Shown here in pieces: positions 9,191-18,800 of a DNA stretch of 64,000 bases. The notes beneath the pieces are model-generated. The model was given only the letters and a program-made list of their open reading frames with translations, had not been told where the DNA came from and did no database searches. Both the position numbers and the translations under genes were made by a program. The stretch lies in the NCBI GenBank assembly GCA_902529805.1, contig CABZXU010000002.1, positions 41,001 to 105,000 on the forward strand, in the 5' to 3' direction. The DNA comes from an uncultured Marinoscillum sp. (GTDB lineage Bacteria; Bacteroidota; Bacteroidia; Cytophagales; MED-G16). Within the stretch, counting starts at the first letter, position 1, and each line of letters starts with the position of its first letter.

Positions 9191-10201
9191 ATGATATTTA
9201 AAAATAATATTTCTATAAAAAAATACAATTCATTTAAGGTTGATCATAAAATCAAAAAATTTTATAGAATTCAGTCAAAAGAAGAAATGATTAAAGTAAA
9301 AAAATCAATTTCTAAAAATGAAAAAATAATTATTTTAGGAGGTGGATCGAACATCTTATTTACAAAAAATTTTAATGGTTCAATATTATATAATAACATT
9401 CTTGGGAAAGAGATAATAAAAGAAACAAAAAAAAACATATATATAAAATTTGGTGCTGGAGAGAATTGGGATAAATCTGTAGAGTTTTGTGTAAAAAATA
9501 AGTGGTATGGAATTGAAAATTTATCTTTAATACCAGGATCAGTAGGTGCCGCACCGATTCAAAATATTGGTGCTTATGGAACTGAAATTAAAGACTACAT
9601 TTATGAAGTATCAGGAATAAATTTATCGAATGGAAAAAGTCAAATATATGAAAATAAGTTATGTAATTTTTCATATAGAAATAGTATTTTTAAAAGAAAA
9701 TTGAAAAATATTTTTTTTATTACTCACGTTACAATTAAACTATCAAAAAGTAAAAAATTAAACCTTTCCTACAATGAGGTTAAGAAGTATTTTAGAAATA
9801 AAAAATCTAATGAAATAACAATAGATAACGTAAGAAAAAAAATCATAGAAATTAGAGAGTCTAAATTACCTGACCCGAAAAAATTAGGAAATTGTGGGAG
9901 TTTTTTTAAGAACCCACTAGTAGATTTTTATTTTTTTAATAATTTAAAAAATAAATATCCTGATATTATAGCGTTTAAAAATTCTAATGGAATAAAAATA
10001 TCAGCGGCTTGGTTAATTGAAAAATGTGGTTGGAAAGGTTATAAAAAAGATAATATAGGAGTATATAAAAATCATGCACTAGTATTAGTAAACTATGGAT
10101 CAAACAATGGAAAAAAAATATTTAAACTTTCAGAGAAAATAAAAGAAAGCGTAAATGAAAAGTTTAATATTATTCTTGAAAATGAAGTTAATATTTTTTA
10201 G
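9191..10201 (+). CDS. murB: UDP-N-acetylenolpyruvoylglucosamine reductase
   Basis: FAD-dependent enzyme making UDP-MurNAc, the second committed step of peptidoglycan precursor synthesis, in the cytoplasm. Its 336 residues fit the type I (E. coli-like) class. The FAD-binding domain shows GGGSNILF (about 54-61) and GSVGAAPIQNIGAYG (about 117-131). The catalytic region has NCGSFFKNP (about 235-243), where the serine donates a proton. The C-terminal part contains AAWLIEKCGWKG. It follows the yebC-like gene closely. Its TAG overlaps the stop codon of the convergent dehydrogenase gene (TTAG, 10198-10201). Confidence 0.95.
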   Translation: MIFKNNISIKKYNSFKVDHKIKKFYRIQSKEEMIKVKKSISKNEKIIILGGGSNILFTKNFNGSILYNNILGKEIIKETKKNIYIKFGAGENWDKSVEFCVKNKWYGIENLSLIPGSVGAAPIQNIGAYGTEIKDYIYEVSGINLSNGKSQIYENKLCNFSYRNSIFKRKLKNIFFITHVTIKLSKSKKLNLSYNEVKKYFRNKKSNEITIDNVRKKIIEIRESKLPDPKKLGNCGSFFKNPLVDFYFFNNLKNKYPDIIAFKNSNGIKISAAWLIEKCGWKGYKKDNIGVYKNHALVLVNYGSNNGKKIFKLSEKIKESVNEKFNIILENEVNIF

Positions 10202-11355
10202 CCTTTGTAACTAACTCTATAAATTACATCTGCCTTATCATCTGAAATTAACATAGAACCATCATCTAAGATCAAAATATCAACAGGTCTCCCCCACGCT
10301 TCTTGTTCATCATCATTTAACCATCCATAAATGAATGGCTCATAACTAATAGCTTTGTTTTCTTCAATTTTTACTCTAGTTATTCTATATCCTATTTTTT
10401 TTGATCTATTCCATGAACCATGTTCAGCAATAAAAACATCACCTATATATTCATTTGGAAACATATTACCATTATAAAATTTTAAACCTAAAGGAGCCAC
10501 ATGCGGTCCTAAGTTCCTAGCCGGAGGAACGAAATCTGAGCATGGATATTTTCCGCCAAATTCAGGATCCCCAATATCATCACCATGACAATATGGATAA
10601 CCAAAATTTTGACCAGGTTTTGTTACTCTATTTAATTCACAAGGAGGAATGTTATCACCTAGCATATCTCTTCCATTATCCGTAAACCACATTTCGTTAT
10701 TAATAGGATTCCAGGTAAATCCTACAGTATTTCTGACGCCATGGGCAAAAATTTCTCTATTGGAGCCATCAGGATTCATCCTTGTTATTGATGCATACAT
10801 TTTATTTTTACTCTCACATATATTACATGGTGCGCCAACTGGAACATATAGTTTATCATCTGGACCAAAGGCAATAAATTTCCATCCATGATGTTTATCT
10901 TTCGGGTAATCATCATATATTAAAACTGGTTCACCAGGATTATCTAAATTTTCTTCAATATTTTTAAAAACCCATAATTTATCAACTTCAGCTACATATA
11001 AGTCACCTTTATGAAAAGCAACTCCATTTGGCATATTTTTTAATTTATTTGTGATGATCCACTTTTTTTCAGCTTTATTATCACCATCTTCATCTCTTAT
11101 TGCAAATACATTATCTTCATGTCGATTACCAATATAAATAGTACCAGAAGGACTTACATCCATTGATCTTGCGTTAGAAATATTATCAGCATAAATTTCA
11201 ATTTCAAAACCTTCAGGTAATTGAATGCTCTCAAGCAATTTATTTATCTCCTCAGTTTTAAATGCGTTTTTTAGATTATTATCCTCATTTGCTTTTGAAT
11301 CGCATGAAAAAAAGATAAAAAGAAATGAAATTATAAATAATGATTTTTTCTTCAT
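10198..11355 (-). CDS. Glucose/sorbosone dehydrogenase-like lipoprotein
   Basis: From the ATG at 11355 the protein has 385 residues. The frame can be extended to a TTG at 11376, but the ATG directly precedes a lipoprotein signal (MKKKSLFIIS..IFFSC, lipobox Cys at about 18). The rest is a six-bladed beta-propeller of the GSDH/L-sorbosone dehydrogenase type: LPEGFEIEIYADNISNARSM, GVAFHKGDLYVAE, YDDYPKDKHHGWKFIAFGPD, GVRNTVGFTWNP, ELNRVTKPGQNFGYPYCHGD and IAEHGSWNRS. Family members oxidise sugars or other alcohols with PQQ in the periplasm; many Bacteroidota copies have no known substrate. It is divergent from the sodium symporter, so uptake and oxidation of one substrate is possible but unproven. 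Confidence 0.85.
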   Translation of the reverse strand: MKKKSLFIISFLFIFFSCDSKANEDNNLKNAFKTEEINKLLESIQLPEGFEIEIYADNISNARSMDVSPSGTIYIGNRHEDNVFAIRDEDGDNKAEKKWIITNKLKNMPNGVAFHKGDLYVAEVDKLWVFKNIEENLDNPGEPVLIYDDYPKDKHHGWKFIAFGPDDKLYVPVGAPCNICESKNKMYASITRMNPDGSNREIFAHGVRNTVGFTWNPINNEMWFTDNGRDMLGDNIPPCELNRVTKPGQNFGYPYCHGDDIGDPEFGGKYPCSDFVPPARNLGPHVAPLGLKFYNGNMFPNEYIGDVFIAEHGSWNRSKKIGYRITRVKIEENKAISYEPFIYGWLNDDEQEAWGRPVDILILDDGSMLISDDKADVIYRVSYKG

Positions 11356-11373
11356 AAAAATAAAATTTTTTAA

Positions 11374-11381
11374 CAAATATA
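11374..11381 (-). promoter_or_regulatory. Possible -7 element for the sorbosone dehydrogenase-like gene
   Basis: Reads TATATTTG on the - strand, matching TAnnTTTG, and ends 18 bases before the ATG at 11355. This supports the ATG rather than the TTG at 11376, which would lie inside the element. No convincing -33 TTTG was seen at the usual distance. Confidence 0.4.
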
Positions 11382-11466
11382 AATTAATTAAATACTATAA
11401 TAAATAAAGTTATTTTCATCTTTTAACAAAATATTAATACTTTTAAAAAAAATATTAATTTTCGTC

Positions 11467-13173
11467 TTGGAAAATATAGATTTAATTGTATTTGTTTCTT
11501 ACTGCTTGTTAATACTCTCAATTGGACTTTATGTTTCAAGAGATAAAAAAGGTAAGCAAAAAACTGCAGAGGACTACTTTTTAGCTGGTAAATCATTACC
11601 ATGGTGGACAATTGGCGCATCATTAATTGCTGCTAATATTTCAGCAGAACAATTTATTGGTATGTCTGGATCAGGTTTTGCTTTGGGATTGGCTATTGCA
11701 AGTTATGAATGGATGGCAGCAATAACCCTTTTATTAGTTGGAAAATATTTACTTCCAGTTTATATAGAAAAAAAAATATTTACTATACCTGAATTTATTG
11801 AAAAAAGATATAGCAAAAATTTAAAAACAATTTTAGCTATATTTTGGATAGCACTCTTTGTATTTGTTAACCTTACTACTGTTCTTTATTTAGGAGGAAA
11901 AGCAATGGATACCATTTTTGGATCAGGAAATGGTGACATGTTGAGCAATAGTATACTTCTACTTGGAGCATTTGCATTATCTTATTCTCTATGGGGAGGA
12001 CTTGCCGCTGTAGCTTGGACAGATGTTGTTCAAGTAATCATTCTTATTTTTGGCGGTATTTTAATGACTTTAATTGCACTAACCTATGTTACTCCAAGTG
12101 GCGATATAATCGATGGATTAATCTATGTTTATAATGCTGTTCCTGAAAGATTTTCTATGATATTATCGAAAGGTGAAATAATGATACCAGATAAAATAGT
12201 AAATGGAGAAATAATTTATAAAGATGCATGGTTTGATTTACCCGGAATAGCTGTTTTAATTGGAGGAATGTGGATTGCAAATATATATTATTGGGGGTTT
12301 AATCAGTATATTATACAAAGAACTCTAGCTGCAAAAAGTATAAGAGAAGCACAAAAAGGAATTGCATTTGCTGCATTTCTAAAGCTAATTATTCCCATTT
12401 TTGTTGTATTACCTGGAATTATAGCGTACGTTATTAATATGGATAAAGAAACTAATTCTATCATTATTGAAAATTTACCAAATGGGTTTATTTCAGCAGA
12501 TGGCTCAATACTAAATGATAATGCAGCACCTTGGTTAATAAATAATTATATACCTGTTGGAGTGAAAGGTCTTATTCTTGCTGCTTTAGCAGCTGCTATA
12601 GTTTCATCTTTAGCATCAATGTTAAATTCAACTTCCACAATATTTACAATGGATATTTATAAAGCAATTATTAATACTAACGCTGAAGATAAAACTTTAG
12701 TAAATGTAGGAAGAATAACCGTCTTAATTTCTTTGGCTATTGCTATGTGGATTGCTCCAAATTTAGGAAACATTGGTCAAGTTTTTATTTATATTCAAGA
12801 ATACACTGGTGTAGTTAGTCCTGGAATATTGGCAGTATTTTTGACAGGTATTTTTTGGAAGAAAACTACAAACAATGCAGCAATATGGGGTGTGCTATTT
12901 TCAATACCTGTAGCAATGTACTTTAAGGTAGCTCCAAATGAATGGTCCACTTTACCAATATTTATAAACAATGTTCCATTTATGCATCAAATGGGGATCA
13001 CTTTTTTAGCTACAATATTAGTTATATTCTTAATCAGTTATCTGGAAGGAAATAATGATGACCCTAAAAGCATAAATATTTCTAAAAAGCTATTTGAAAC
13101 AGATTCTTCTTTTAATATACCTGCATTTATAGTTCTTTTGATAACCACTTTTTTATATGCATTTTTTTGGTAA
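11467..13173 (+). CDS. Sodium/solute symporter (SSS/SLC5 family), SGLT-like
   Basis: 568 residues with about 14 membrane segments. The first TM (about 4-23) is followed by AEDYFLAGKSLPWWTIGASLIAANISAEQFIGM, characteristic of sugar-type SSS carriers. Other family stretches are YSLWGGLAAVAWTDVVQ and AALAAAIVSSLASMLNSTSTIFTMDIY, the latter matching the sodium-site region. Likely substrates are sugars, inositol or similar, but family members vary. The start is a TTG at 11467 in the context gtcTTGgaaaat; the next Met is far inside the protein and would remove TM1. It is divergent from the sorbosone dehydrogenase-like lipoprotein. Confidence 0.92.
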   Translation: MENIDLIVFVSYCLLILSIGLYVSRDKKGKQKTAEDYFLAGKSLPWWTIGASLIAANISAEQFIGMSGSGFALGLAIASYEWMAAITLLLVGKYLLPVYIEKKIFTIPEFIEKRYSKNLKTILAIFWIALFVFVNLTTVLYLGGKAMDTIFGSGNGDMLSNSILLLGAFALSYSLWGGLAAVAWTDVVQVIILIFGGILMTLIALTYVTPSGDIIDGLIYVYNAVPERFSMILSKGEIMIPDKIVNGEIIYKDAWFDLPGIAVLIGGMWIANIYYWGFNQYIIQRTLAAKSIREAQKGIAFAAFLKLIIPIFVVLPGIIAYVINMDKETNSIIIENLPNGFISADGSILNDNAAPWLINNYIPVGVKGLILAALAAAIVSSLASMLNSTSTIFTMDIYKAIINTNAEDKTLVNVGRITVLISLAIAMWIAPNLGNIGQVFIYIQEYTGVVSPGILAVFLTGIFWKKTTNNAAIWGVLFSIPVAMYFKVAPNEWSTLPIFINNVPFMHQMGITFLATILVIFLISYLEGNNDDPKSINISKKLFETDSSFNIPAFIVLLITTFLYAFFW

Positions 13174-13260
13174 TTATAGTTAAAGTTATTTTTAGCATTT
13201 TATAATAAAAAAAAAAATTAAATTATCTTTAAAGATTATTAAACAAAATAAATTATTACT

Positions 13261-13797
13261 ATGAGAATATCACTTTTTATACTTATTTCAATATTTGCAA
13301 TAAGTTGTTCAAACAATCAAAATGGAGTATTTGTAACTTTTGATGATGAAAAATCAAATGCAATTAGAGATCATTATCAAAATTATTTAAATAATGATAT
13401 AGATGGCCTTAAATCTTTATGGTCTCCTGATCTAAAAATTTATATGAATAGTGTTAATGCTTCGGGAGTTGATGAAATTTCAGCACTAATAACTGCTCAA
13501 CATGAAAATTTTGATAATATATCAATGAGTTTTCAAGATGATGGAGCTACTGAAGATTTAGGTGTTTGGACTCAATCAATTGTATATCCTCCAATGAATG
13601 GTAGTGCAGAAATGACAATCACACAAACTTGGTTTAATTGGTCTGCTACTGGTAAAGCAAGTGGAAATACTATTGAAATTCCCGTTCATATTAGTTTCGA
13701 GTGGTCAGACGGAAAGATTGTAAGAGAATGGCATAATTTTGATACAACTGAAATGATGGCCGAACTAGAACTTGCAGCTAACCAATCATCGGAATAA
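13261..13797 (+). CDS. NTF2-like (SnoaL-type) lipoprotein
   Basis: 178 residues. A lipoprotein signal ends in the lipobox ISC (Cys at about 16). After a short linker comes an alpha+beta barrel-like pattern seen in SnoaL/NTF2-like proteins: AIRDHYQNYLNNDIDGLKSLWSPDLKIYMN..., and near the end VHISFEWSDGKIVREWHNFDTTEMM, a typical final strand. Such proteins are catalytic or ligand-binding, and no specific role can be read. It follows the symporter by 87 bases on the same strand. Confidence 0.7.
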   Translation: MRISLFILISIFAISCSNNQNGVFVTFDDEKSNAIRDHYQNYLNNDIDGLKSLWSPDLKIYMNSVNASGVDEISALITAQHENFDNISMSFQDDGATEDLGVWTQSIVYPPMNGSAEMTITQTWFNWSATGKASGNTIEIPVHISFEWSDGKIVREWHNFDTTEMMAELELAANQSSE

Positions 13798-13902
13798 ATA
13801 TTTAATTCATTTTTTGAAAATACTTTGTATATAATACAGGGTATTTTTATTTATTATAAACTTTATTAATAATATTAAAAAATAAAATTAATTTGATTCA
13901 TA

Positions 13903-14409
13903 ATGATCACTTTAAATGAGCATCAAAAAAAATTTAGTAAGAAATGGAAAAATCCATTTTTGTTTTCTTTATATTTTTTATTTAACGTTCCAATGGGATG
14001 GTTTTCTGGAATGAAAATTAAAGAAATATCCGAAAAAGAATGCATAACTTTTTTACCATTTAAATGGTATTATAGATGGCAAAATAAAAATCCTTATAAA
14101 TCAATGTATTTTGCTGTTCAATCAATGGGTGCAGAATTGTCAACTGCTTCTTTAGCTACTTTAGCTACAAAAGGTTATAATAAATCCATAGCTCTAATAG
14201 TAACAGAAATGAGTTCAAAATATTTTAAAAAAGCAACTGGAGATCTTACGTTTAAGTGTAACGATGGAGAAAAGATTTTTGATGCAGTAAATAAAGCTGT
14301 TAAAACAAAAAAGGGAGTTGTAGCTAAAGTCAAAACAATTGGTAAAATGAAAGATGGAACTGTTGTCTCAGAATTTTATTTTACTTGGTCTTTTAAGATA
14401 AGAAATTGA
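13903..14409 (+). CDS. DUF4442 hotdog-fold, acyl-CoA thioesterase-like protein
   Basis: 168 residues matching my memory of the DUF4442 family: an N-terminal helix (PFLFSLYFLFNVPMGWFSGMKI), then KWYYRWQNKNPYKSMYFAVQSMGAELSTASLA, and a hotdog-like strand pattern with KATGDLTFKCNDGE and a C-terminal VVSEFYFTWSFKIR. Family members are predicted hotdog thioesterases, but the substrate is unknown. Its TGA overlaps the TTG start of the CDGSH gene (TTGA, 14406-14409), so the two are translationally coupled. Confidence 0.72.
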   Translation: MITLNEHQKKFSKKWKNPFLFSLYFLFNVPMGWFSGMKIKEISEKECITFLPFKWYYRWQNKNPYKSMYFAVQSMGAELSTASLATLATKGYNKSIALIVTEMSSKYFKKATGDLTFKCNDGEKIFDAVNKAVKTKKGVVAKVKTIGKMKDGTVVSEFYFTWSFKIRN

Positions 14410-14600
14410 AGAAAATAAAATTAAAAAATAAAATAAAATATAGCATTTGCACATGTGGCTTAAGTAAAAAAATGCCGTTTTGTGATAACAATCATAGAAA
14501 ATATAACTCCAAAAATAATACAAACTACAAATCACTAAAGATTGAGTCTGATAAAGATGTTATAATAAATATTTCCTCATCGACATGGAATAACAATTAA
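14406..14600 (+). CDS. Mini CDGSH iron-sulfur domain protein
   Basis: 64 residues with the CDGSH signature C-x-C-G-x-S-x3-P-x-C-D-x2-H: Cys15, Cys17, Cys26 and His30, the usual 3Cys-1His ligands for a [2Fe-2S] cluster. Asn occupies the position usually taken by Gly in CDG. There is no membrane segment, unlike mitoNEET, so it is likely a soluble electron-transfer or cluster-transfer protein. The start is TTG at 14406, overlapping the previous TGA. The TAA overlaps the stop of the convergent metallophosphoesterase (TTAA, 14597-14600). Confidence 0.85.
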   Translation: MKKIKLKNKIKYSICTCGLSKKMPFCDNNHRKYNSKNNTNYKSLKIESDKDVIINISSSTWNNN

Positions 14601-15820
14601 GATCTTTTCAAAGTTAAAATAGTTATTTCAGGTAAAATACCAACCCTACCCGGATAACCCATAAATCCAAACCCCCTATTAACATATATATGTTGATTAT
14701 TTAAGGTATATAGATCCGCCCATTGTTTATATGCTAATCTTACTGGACTTACTCTAAATTTCCCAATATCAATTCCATATTGAAGGCCATGGGTATGACC
14801 TGAAAGTGTTAAATCTATATCATTAAAATTATTAGTCACATGAGCATTCCAATGAGATGGATTATGAGACATTAATAACTTGAATTCATTTTTATTTAGT
14901 CCCTGATAAGCTACATCAAGTTTTCCATATTGTTGAAATCTTCTAGATGCTGACCAGTTTTCTACTCCAATAATATTTATAGATTCCCCATCAACAGTAA
15001 TTTTTGTATTTTGATTTCTAAGTAAATTCCAACCAAATTCTTTTTGAGCATATAACAAATCATTAAAATTTTTAGTTTTACTAGTTTCATTTTCCCAACT
15101 AGTATATTCACCATAATCATGATTACCTAGTACACTAAAAACACCTAATGGAGCATTTATTTTTGATAAATCATCTCCCCAACCCATTAGTTCTTTCGCT
15201 TTATCATTTACTAAATCTCCTGTAAAAAATATGGCATCAGGTTTTTCACTGGTTATCATATCTATACCTCCCCTAACTGCTAACCTATTTCTCAGACTCC
15301 CTACATGAATATCAGAGACATGGCATACCTTAATACCGTCAAAGGCAAGAGGTAATTTTTTAAAATTTATTTGTCTTCTTTTAATCCTGTAGTCGTAGAC
15401 ATTATTAGATAAAATACCATAAGTGAGTGAAGTAATGGGTATACCGTATGCTAGCGATGCAGAAATACTTAAAAATTTAGATCTTGATATATTATTACTT
15501 GATTTTAATGTTTTTTTTCTAAAAACATAAATTATCAACCTTCTCAAATCATCAATTAGCAAAAAAGGTAATGATAAAACTTTTGAAATAAAGTTTCCTA
15601 TAATAATATTAAATGAAATTGTTTTATAATAATAACCTAATTCGAACTGGAAAGAATAAAGAAAAAAATTAGCAATTGTAATAATAGTAAACGACCAATA
15701 AATAGGGATTAAGAAATTTAACCACTTTTTTTTATTATACTTTTTTATGATTTGATAAAAATAAAAATCAAAAAGTATTGAAATTAAAGTGAAGAAAAAT
15801 AAAAAGGTTATTCTTTCCAT
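14597..15820 (-). CDS. Membrane-anchored metallophosphoesterase
   Basis: From the ATG at 15820 the protein has 407 residues (a TTG one codon upstream is also in frame). Three to four membrane segments occupy about 1-100, with another near 120-140, followed by a calcineurin-like phosphoesterase domain with all metal motifs: VCHVSDIHVGS, FFTGDLVND, LGNHDYGEY, MSHNPSHW and LSGHTHGLQYG. It resembles the YaeI group that includes UDP-diacylglucosamine pyrophosphatase-like enzymes, but the substrate is unknown. It is the last gene of the - strand block of regulator, surface protein and efflux genes, 3 bases after the RND permease stop. Confidence 0.9.
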   Translation of the reverse strand: MERITFLFFFTLISILFDFYFYQIIKKYNKKKWLNFLIPIYWSFTIITIANFFLYSFQFELGYYYKTISFNIIIGNFISKVLSLPFLLIDDLRRLIIYVFRKKTLKSSNNISRSKFLSISASLAYGIPITSLTYGILSNNVYDYRIKRRQINFKKLPLAFDGIKVCHVSDIHVGSLRNRLAVRGGIDMITSEKPDAIFFTGDLVNDKAKELMGWGDDLSKINAPLGVFSVLGNHDYGEYTSWENETSKTKNFNDLLYAQKEFGWNLLRNQNTKITVDGESINIIGVENWSASRRFQQYGKLDVAYQGLNKNEFKLLMSHNPSHWNAHVTNNFNDIDLTLSGHTHGLQYGIDIGKFRVSPVRLAYKQWADLYTLNNQHIYVNRGFGFMGYPGRVGILPEITILTLKRS

Positions 15821-15823
15821 CAA

Positions 15824-18800
15824 TTATGATAAACCTAAAAATCTATTTAATTTAACCTGAATTAAATACATTGAAGGAATTACTAATAAAGTTAAAAATG
15901 TAGCAAATGATAATCCAAAAATAATTGCCCAAGCAATTGGACCAAAAAACACCATGTTATCACCTCCAAGATAAAAACTTACCTCATAAAACTTAAAGAA
16001 ATTTACAAAATCAAAATTCATTCCAATCGCTAATGGCATTAATCCCAATATAGTTGTTAGTGCAGTAAGAATAACTGGTCTTAATCTTGTTTTGCCAGCA
16101 TCAGATATACAATCAATAATATCTTTTAAATCAAGTTTAGAATTTTTAAGTAATTTTCTTTTTCTATTTAATTCAATAAAATCTATTAGAACAATTGCAT
16201 TATTTACTACAATACCAATCAGAGAAATAACACCAATCATTGTCATTACCACAACAAAATCCATTTTAAAAATAAGTAGACCTAAAAATACCCCTATTGT
16301 ACTTAGTATAATTGATGACATGATAATTAATGGGGTAATTATTTTGTTGAATTGTGCTACAATAATAATAAATACTAAAAATAAAGCTATCATAAAAGCA
16401 TTTGATAAAAAGGCCATTTCAACTTCCTGTTCTTGTTGTTCTCCACCAAATTTATAAGTATAACCATTTGGGAAAGGAAATTTACTTAAAGCCAGGTTAA
16501 TTTTAGAATTTACATTGGTAGGATTATATCCTGAAATGACATTTGACGAAATTGTAATAACTTTATCTAAGTCTTTTCTTTTAATTGAACTATAAGTATT
16601 TGACATTTTCATAGATGCAAATGAGCTTATTGGAACTTGATAAATTCTACCATTAGATTGATTTCTAAAAGTTATATTTTTGTTTAATAATGCATCGATA
16701 TCATATCTGAATTCATCATCTAGTCTTAATTGTATTTTATAATCATCTTCTCCTATTTTATATTTTGATAATTCTTTGCCAAATAAAGATGTCCTTAACT
16801 CATTAGCAAGCATTCCAGTTGACATACCATATCTTCTAAGTTTATCTCTATCAAAATCTATTAAAATTTCTGGTTTCCTAGTAGAAAGATCAAAAACTAA
16901 TTTTTCAACTCCAGGAATATTTGACTCATTAATATATTTTCTTATTTTTTCTACTTGATCAATCAATATATTGAAGTCTGGTCCAGAAACTTCAACACTA
17001 ATTTCACCCCCGACTGGTGGCCCTTTTCTATCCTTACCGAATGTTATACTTACTCCTGGATAACTTTCAACATCGGATCTTAATTTCTCAAGAACTTCAA
17101 TTGTATTTATACCTTTTCTTTGCTCAAAATCAAAAAAATTAATCTTTATTTTAGATCTATTAGGAGAATCTCTCATAGAAAGGGCAGATGGGTCATTTTC
17201 ATTTAAAGTTCTTTTTCCAACAAAAGTTACTACACTTTCTACAATTTCTTTATATTCAATTAGTATCTCATCTACTTCTTTCTCCAACTTCTTTGTAAAT
17301 AAATTGGTCTCTTCAATATCTGAACCAACTGGAAGCTCAACATATATATTTATATAGTTTGGCCTATTTTCTGGAAAAAATAAAATTTTAGGTGGAAATA
17401 TGTTGATAAGTTGAAATGTAGCTATTAATAGAAATATAGAAAAAATAATAACATAAAAAGGTCTTTTGCCACTTAACAAATAATTTAATAGTATACTATA
17501 TCTATATTCTAATGCTTTTAAGTATTTGTCCCTAAAAACTCTAGATAAAGGTATAAATATGTAATAATTAGAAATTATAAATAATGAAATGAATATTAAA
17601 ATATTTCCAATCCAATTAATTTTTAAAATTAAAATTGAAAAAATACCTAGAACAAATAAAATTAGTGAGTTTTTAATATATTTTGATTTATCTTTTTTAC
17701 CACTTCCTTCAATTTTCATCAAATATGAAATCAAAACTGGATTAATCACAAGTGCAACAAATAAAGATGATAATAGAGTAACTATAATACCAATCGGTAG
17801 AAAACTCATAAACTTTCCAGTCAATCCTGGCCAAAATGCTAAAGGAACAAATACAGCTAGAGTTGTGCCTGTTGATGTAATAATAGGAAGTGCTATCTCT
17901 CCAATACCTAATTTTGTAGCTTCTATTCTTGAATACCCTTTTTCTAAAAACCTATAAATGTTTTCAGTCACTACAATTCCGTTGTCAACTAAAAGCCCCA
18001 AGGAAATAACTAGTGAAAAAAGTATCATCATATTTACAGTAATTCCAAATACCTGAAATACAAGAAAAGAAATACACATTGAAAGTGGTATTGATAAACC
18101 AACAAATAATGCATTTCTTACACCAAGAAAAAACATAAGAACTAATACTACCAAAATTACACCACTAAAAATGCTATTTTCTAAAGTGCTAACTTGTTCT
18201 TTTGTATTTCTAGATTGGTTATTTACAATAATGATATCAACATTGTTTGGAATTTGAGTTTTAACTTTAGAAATAACCTCATTTACCTTATCATTTAGTA
18301 ATAAAAGATTTGTTCCTGATCTCTTTGCAACATCAACTGCTACAACAGGTTTACCACCAAGTCTGAAATAACTCTCAAACTCTTTGTATCCAAAATCAAT
18401 TTTTGCAACATCTTTTAAATATACTATTCTATCATTTTTATTCGATATAATAATGTTTTTAAAATCCTCCATAGATTTAAATTCCCCAAATAACCTTACT
18501 GATCTTCTAATATTATCAGACAATAAATTGCCTCCTGAAACAGAAATATTTTCATATAAAATAGCATTTTCTATATCCACAAAAGAGAGATTTCTTGCTT
18601 CCAACTCAAATGGGTTTACTTTAATAGAAACTTCTTTTTCTTCAACTCCAGCAATAGAAACTTTAGATACATCAGAAATAGTTTCTAATTCATCCTTTAA
18701 AATTTCAGCAAAAGATTCAAGTTTTTCTAAAGAATAATTTCCAGAAAGTGTCACACTCATAACAGGAAAATCTGAAAAGCTAACTTCATAAACACTCGAT

